A DNA stretch of 64,000 bases. It comes from GCA-2706205 sp964215955. Its GTDB lineage: Bacteria; Bdellovibrionota; Bacteriovoracia; Bacteriovoracales; Bacteriovoracaceae. Location of the stretch: positions 57,269 through 121,268 of the forward strand of contig CAXPDR010000025.1 in assembly GCA_964215955.1 (NCBI GenBank), read 5' to 3'. Within the stretch, counting starts at the first letter, position 1. Each line of letters begins with the position of its first letter. The notes under the pieces were generated by a model that did not search any database, was not told the DNA's origin, and worked only from the letters and a program-made list of their open reading frames with translations. Shown here piece after piece: positions 61,292-64,000 of the stretch. The position numbers were made by a program, and so were the translations under genes.

Positions 61292-63142
61292 TTAAGAAAT
61301 TCTCTTTGAAACTCGATAAAGATAGATAGAAATTAAAATAAAGGAGATAACAGATAAAGTTTCCCTTATTCCATTTCCAATTTTTAAAGCAAGAATATCA
61401 CCGGCAAAATACATAACTATTGCTATACCTACACCCATGATAGCTTCACCAGCAATAAAACCTGAGCCAAGCAATACACCTTGATCCTTACTCTCATCAA
61501 CATGAGCTCGCTTTTTCTCAACAAAATATCTTATTAATCCACCAATAAGAATAGGAACTGCAAGTGTCACAGGTAGATAAATACCAACCGCCATTGGCAT
61601 AAGATGTAATCTAAATGATTTATTTTTCAAAACAGTCTGATCTATAAAAATTGTAATAATCCCTAAGACAGCTCCAACGACAACCATATTTACCGGAAGT
61701 GAACCTTCGCCAAACATGGCCTTAGTAATAGAAGCAAATAATGTAGCTTGAGGAGCTTTCAAACCATCACCAATCCCATAAGCTGTATGCAGTAAAGTTA
61801 ATACCGGCGCAATTACAAATGCAGGAATTACAACCCCAATAATTTGAGCATATTGTTGGTATTTTGGAGTTGAACCAATCAAAAAACCAGTTTTCAAATC
61901 CTGCGAACAATCTCCAGCTGTACAAGCAGCACAACAAACCACCGCTGCGACACCTAGAGTGGCTAAAATCGCCGAGTCACCTTTATAACCTAAGACTAGA
62001 AATAGTGCTGCAGAAACTAATAGTGCAGAGATAGTTAATCCTGAAACTGGATTGTTACTACTTCCCACGAGACCAACGATATAAGAAGAAACCGCGACAA
62101 AAACAAAAGAACAAAGTATCATCAGGATTGTGGTAAAAAATGTGATACCTAAATTACCAATCATAGAATTATAGAGTCCTATCATTAAAGCAAAACATAC
62201 CATTAAAACAACCATCATCCCCATAAAAGGCATGTCCTTTTCGGTTCTTTCAACCTCAGAATTTGGACCAGAAAAATCCTTAAGTCCTTTTAGCCCTTGA
62301 AGTATTCCCGATCTAACAGATACGATAGACCAAAGGCCTCCAACAATCATGGCACCAACACCAACATATCTTATTTGAGTGGACCATAAATTCCAAGCCA
62401 GATCTAATGCTCCAAGGTTCTCCATTCCTTCAGGTGTTCCTAGCATTGGAATACCAATAAAGAATCCAATTGCCCCACCAATCATAACAAGCGCAGCTAC
62501 ATGAATATTAACAATATAACCTACCGCCAATAATGCAGGAGAGACATCGAATCCAAAAAACATGGTTGATCCACCAACTTTCTTGGCAACTTCAAAAGAA
62601 CCAACAAAGACTTTCAACCCAGAACCTATAAATTTAAAAACGGCACCAATACCAAGTCCGGCCATGATAGTTTTAAATCCTGCTTTTCCTGAAGACTCGT
62701 CTCCAGACCTTAAAACGGAAGCACAAGCAACACCTTCAGGGTATGTAAGCTCTTTTTCATTTTGAATTAAAGCTTTTCTTAGAGGAATCATAAAGATAAT
62801 TCCTAAAAGACCACCGGCCATGGCAATAAGAGTGGTTGGCCAAAACTCAAAGTTTTTCCATGCTCCTATAAGTACAAGTGCAGGTAATGTAAAAATAATT
62901 CCAGCAGCAAGAGACTCTCCTGCAGATGCCATAGTTTGAACAATATTTGATTGATGAACAGAGTCCTGCTTTAAAAAGCCTTTATAGACTCCCATTGCGA
63001 TAACAGCAGCGGGTATTGATGCTGATACAGTCATCCCGGCATAAAGTCCTAAATAAACATTGGCCGCAGTCATAATAACGCCAATAATAATCCCGAGTCC
63101 TACAGACGTAACTGTAAACTCCTTTAAGCTGTTTGCATTCAT
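61292..63142 (-). CDS. OPT-family oligopeptide transporter
   Basis: 616 residues with about 14-16 hydrophobic helices. Family features: early G-L-Y-A-G-M-T-V-S-A-S-I-P-A-A, N-P-V-S-G-L-T-I, the G-D-C-S-Q-D-L-K-T-G segment, and P-V-T-L-A-V-P-I. Proton-driven uptake of oligopeptides or metal-siderophore compounds. A peptide importer would suit a predator that lives on prey protein. Monocistronic. Confidence 0.9.
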   Translation of the reverse strand: MNANSLKEFTVTSVGLGIIIGVIMTAANVYLGLYAGMTVSASIPAAVIAMGVYKGFLKQDSVHQSNIVQTMASAGESLAAGIIFTLPALVLIGAWKNFEFWPTTLIAMAGGLLGIIFMIPLRKALIQNEKELTYPEGVACASVLRSGDESSGKAGFKTIMAGLGIGAVFKFIGSGLKVFVGSFEVAKKVGGSTMFFGFDVSPALLAVGYIVNIHVAALVMIGGAIGFFIGIPMLGTPEGMENLGALDLAWNLWSTQIRYVGVGAMIVGGLWSIVSVRSGILQGLKGLKDFSGPNSEVERTEKDMPFMGMMVVLMVCFALMIGLYNSMIGNLGITFFTTILMILCSFVFVAVSSYIVGLVGSSNNPVSGLTISALLVSAALFLVLGYKGDSAILATLGVAAVVCCAACTAGDCSQDLKTGFLIGSTPKYQQYAQIIGVVIPAFVIAPVLTLLHTAYGIGDGLKAPQATLFASITKAMFGEGSLPVNMVVVGAVLGIITIFIDQTVLKNKSFRLHLMPMAVGIYLPVTLAVPILIGGLIRYFVEKKRAHVDESKDQGVLLGSGFIAGEAIMGVGIAIVMYFAGDILALKIGNGIRETLSVISFILISIYLYRVSKRIS

Positions 63143-63285
63143 TTTCTCTCCTTAATACATGTCTCCAAACTATTCTAGTCAGATTTACATGAATTTGGAA
63201 AGTACGCTGAGAGATTTTAAGGAAATAGGTATATTACAGGGCCAGATTGGCTCTCTTTATTTATCAAATGTGAGATTTTTTATCG

Positions 63286-63543
63286 TTATATAGTATAAGA
63301 ACAACCTACATTTTCGTCCATTTGGTGGTTCCAGCAAGAATCTTCTTCACAATAAGAATCACACTCAGATTCTGAACTAGTAGGAACGGTAGAATTCCCG
63401 AGAAAGACATCGGTGTAACCTGTGCCTGAATTACATCTATAAGTACCATAAGTACATGACCCTGCATTTAACGGGCATGATGTTGTAATATAACCTAAAC
63501 AAAAGCTCAAAAGAACCAATCTAATATTTCTTATCTTTATCAT
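63286..63543 (-). CDS. Small cysteine-rich exported protein
   Basis: 85 residues. A hydrophobic start (I-R-L-V-L-L-S-F-C-L-G-Y) acts as signal; a T-T-S-C follows, but it lacks the usual lipobox aliphatic residue. About ten cysteines in 85 residues (C-T-Y-G-T-Y-R-C, C-D-S-Y-C-E-E-D-S-C) point to a disulfide-packed secreted peptide. No known family; could be a toxin-like or adhesin-like small protein (speculative). Confidence 0.6.
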   Translation of the reverse strand: MIKIRNIRLVLLSFCLGYITTSCPLNAGSCTYGTYRCNSGTGYTDVFLGNSTVPTSSESECDSYCEEDSCWNHQMDENVGCSYTI

Positions 63544-63617
63544 TTTAAAATTATAACTATTTTTTAATTTCTAAAATTGAAATCAAGTTGTTTCATAACC
63601 AAATAGTAAATATCAAT

Positions 63618-64000
63618 TTAGCTCAAATAACTTTTATCTAAGACAGTGGTAAGTTCTTCCAGCGCTTTAAAACCTAAATAGGAATTTCCCTTAGTATTAA
63701 GCTCAGGTGACCAAACAGATACAGAATAATTATCAGGTAGGCATCCGCCAATAGCTCCTGAAACACCACTTTTGACAGGCAAACCTACTAAATATGCAAA
63801 GTCTCCTACCTCATTATATGTACCACAAGTAAACATTAAAGAGTTGATTCGTTTACAATGTCTATAAGTCGTAATTCTATTGCCCTTCATATCTAAACCT
63901 CTATTACTTAAGAAATAGAAAGCTTTGGCAAGGCAGGTATTTGTTACTTTTAAGGAGCAAAATTGAAAATATAAATCAATAACATCCTCGACTTCATTGA
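63618..64000 (-). CDS. glsA: Glutaminase, C-terminal part (5' end beyond window)
   Basis: The frame is open to the right edge, so the gene continues past 64000; an ATG at 63890 is internal. The visible 127 residues match the end of serine-dependent glutaminases: D-L-Y-F-Q-F-C-S-L-K-V-T, then R-I-N-S-L-M-F-T-C-G-T-Y, V-G-D-F-A-Y-L-V-G-L-P-V-K-S-G-V-S-G, and the S-V-W-S-P-E-L-N end. The catalytic Tyr of C-G-T-Y is kept; the S-x-x-K site lies outside the window. Hydrolyses glutamine to glutamate and ammonia. Confidence 0.88.
   Translation of the reverse strand, partial: NEVEDVIDLYFQFCSLKVTNTCLAKAFYFLSNRGLDMKGNRITTYRHCKRINSLMFTCGTYNEVGDFAYLVGLPVKSGVSGAIGGCLPDNYSVSVWSPELNTKGNSYLGFKALEELTTVLDKSYLS

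Noticed and set aside
1..64000. tRNA, rRNA, prophage or insertion sequences
   Set aside because: No cloverleaf, rRNA or transposase sequence was recognised in any gap or frame; only the MITE-like segment and the HNH gene hint at mobility.

Overview
The window is AT-rich bacterial DNA (roughly one third G+C by eye), densely coding on both strands, with many short secreted proteins, lysine/alanine-rich nucleoid-type proteins, PilZ/HD/cyclase signalling proteins and secreted proteases. Together with a System II cytochrome c pair, an aerobic HemF and a SUF operon, this suggests an aerobic, Gram-negative, probably predatory member of the Bdellovibrionota (Bacteriovorax/Halobacteriovorax-like). That assignment is inference from gene content. 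No rRNA, tRNA, CRISPR array, intact transposon or prophage was seen.

Layout. 1-3939: an array of five secreted proteins from two paralogous families in order A-B-A-A-B, followed by an HNH homing-type endonuclease. 4.5-8.9 kb: small secreted or membrane proteins, a LysR regulator, a stand-alone receiver domain and a PAP2 phosphatase. 8.9-16.9 kb (minus): a REC/PilZ-like protein, a winged-helix protein with TrmK, and proC directly behind a very large putA. 17-19 kb: a secreted protein, a SWIB-domain protein with a long Lys/Ala repeat tail, and a GNAT enzyme. 19.4-22.8 kb: resB-ccsA plus a small lipoprotein. 22.8-28.9 kb: a MITE-like inverted-repeat segment, a trypsin-like protease, several secreted proteins, a GST, a transaldolase-family gene and a metzincin lipoprotein that appears to start at ATT. 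29-37 kb: an unusual type IIA topoisomerase pair with eukaryote/T4-like motifs, GNAT, argS and PilZ genes. 37.1-43.7 kb: rrf2-sufB-sufC-sufD-sufS-nfu plus a barrel-like protein. 44-47.4 kb: hemF and a CHASE2-adenylate cyclase. 47.5-59.7 kb: the lipid locus described below. 59.8-64 kb: a choline-kinase-like protein, an OPT transporter, small secreted proteins and the 3' part of a glutaminase running off the right edge.

The most striking system is at 47518-59647. Two convergent operons together encode a complete type II fatty-acid elongation set (FabF, ACP, FabG, FabZ, FabI-like), two phytoene-desaturase-like flavoproteins, one in each arm, and a full OleA-OleB-OleC-OleD head-to-head olefin pathway. 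An HD-GYP-like signalling protein ends the rightward arm. I read it as a self-contained factory in which a dedicated acyl chain is built on the local ACP, modified by the flavoenzymes, then joined head to head by OleA and converted by OleD, OleC and OleB into a long internal olefin, probably polyunsaturated or otherwise modified. The Ole part follows from known families; the coupling to a private fatty-acid synthase and flavoenzymes is inference and may be undescribed.

Other points worth attention are the metzincin gene whose Shine-Dalgarno lies in the 3' arm of the preceding terminator, the MITE-like element at 22802-23063, the H1-like Lys/Ala tails on several proteins, and the A/B secreted-protein array.
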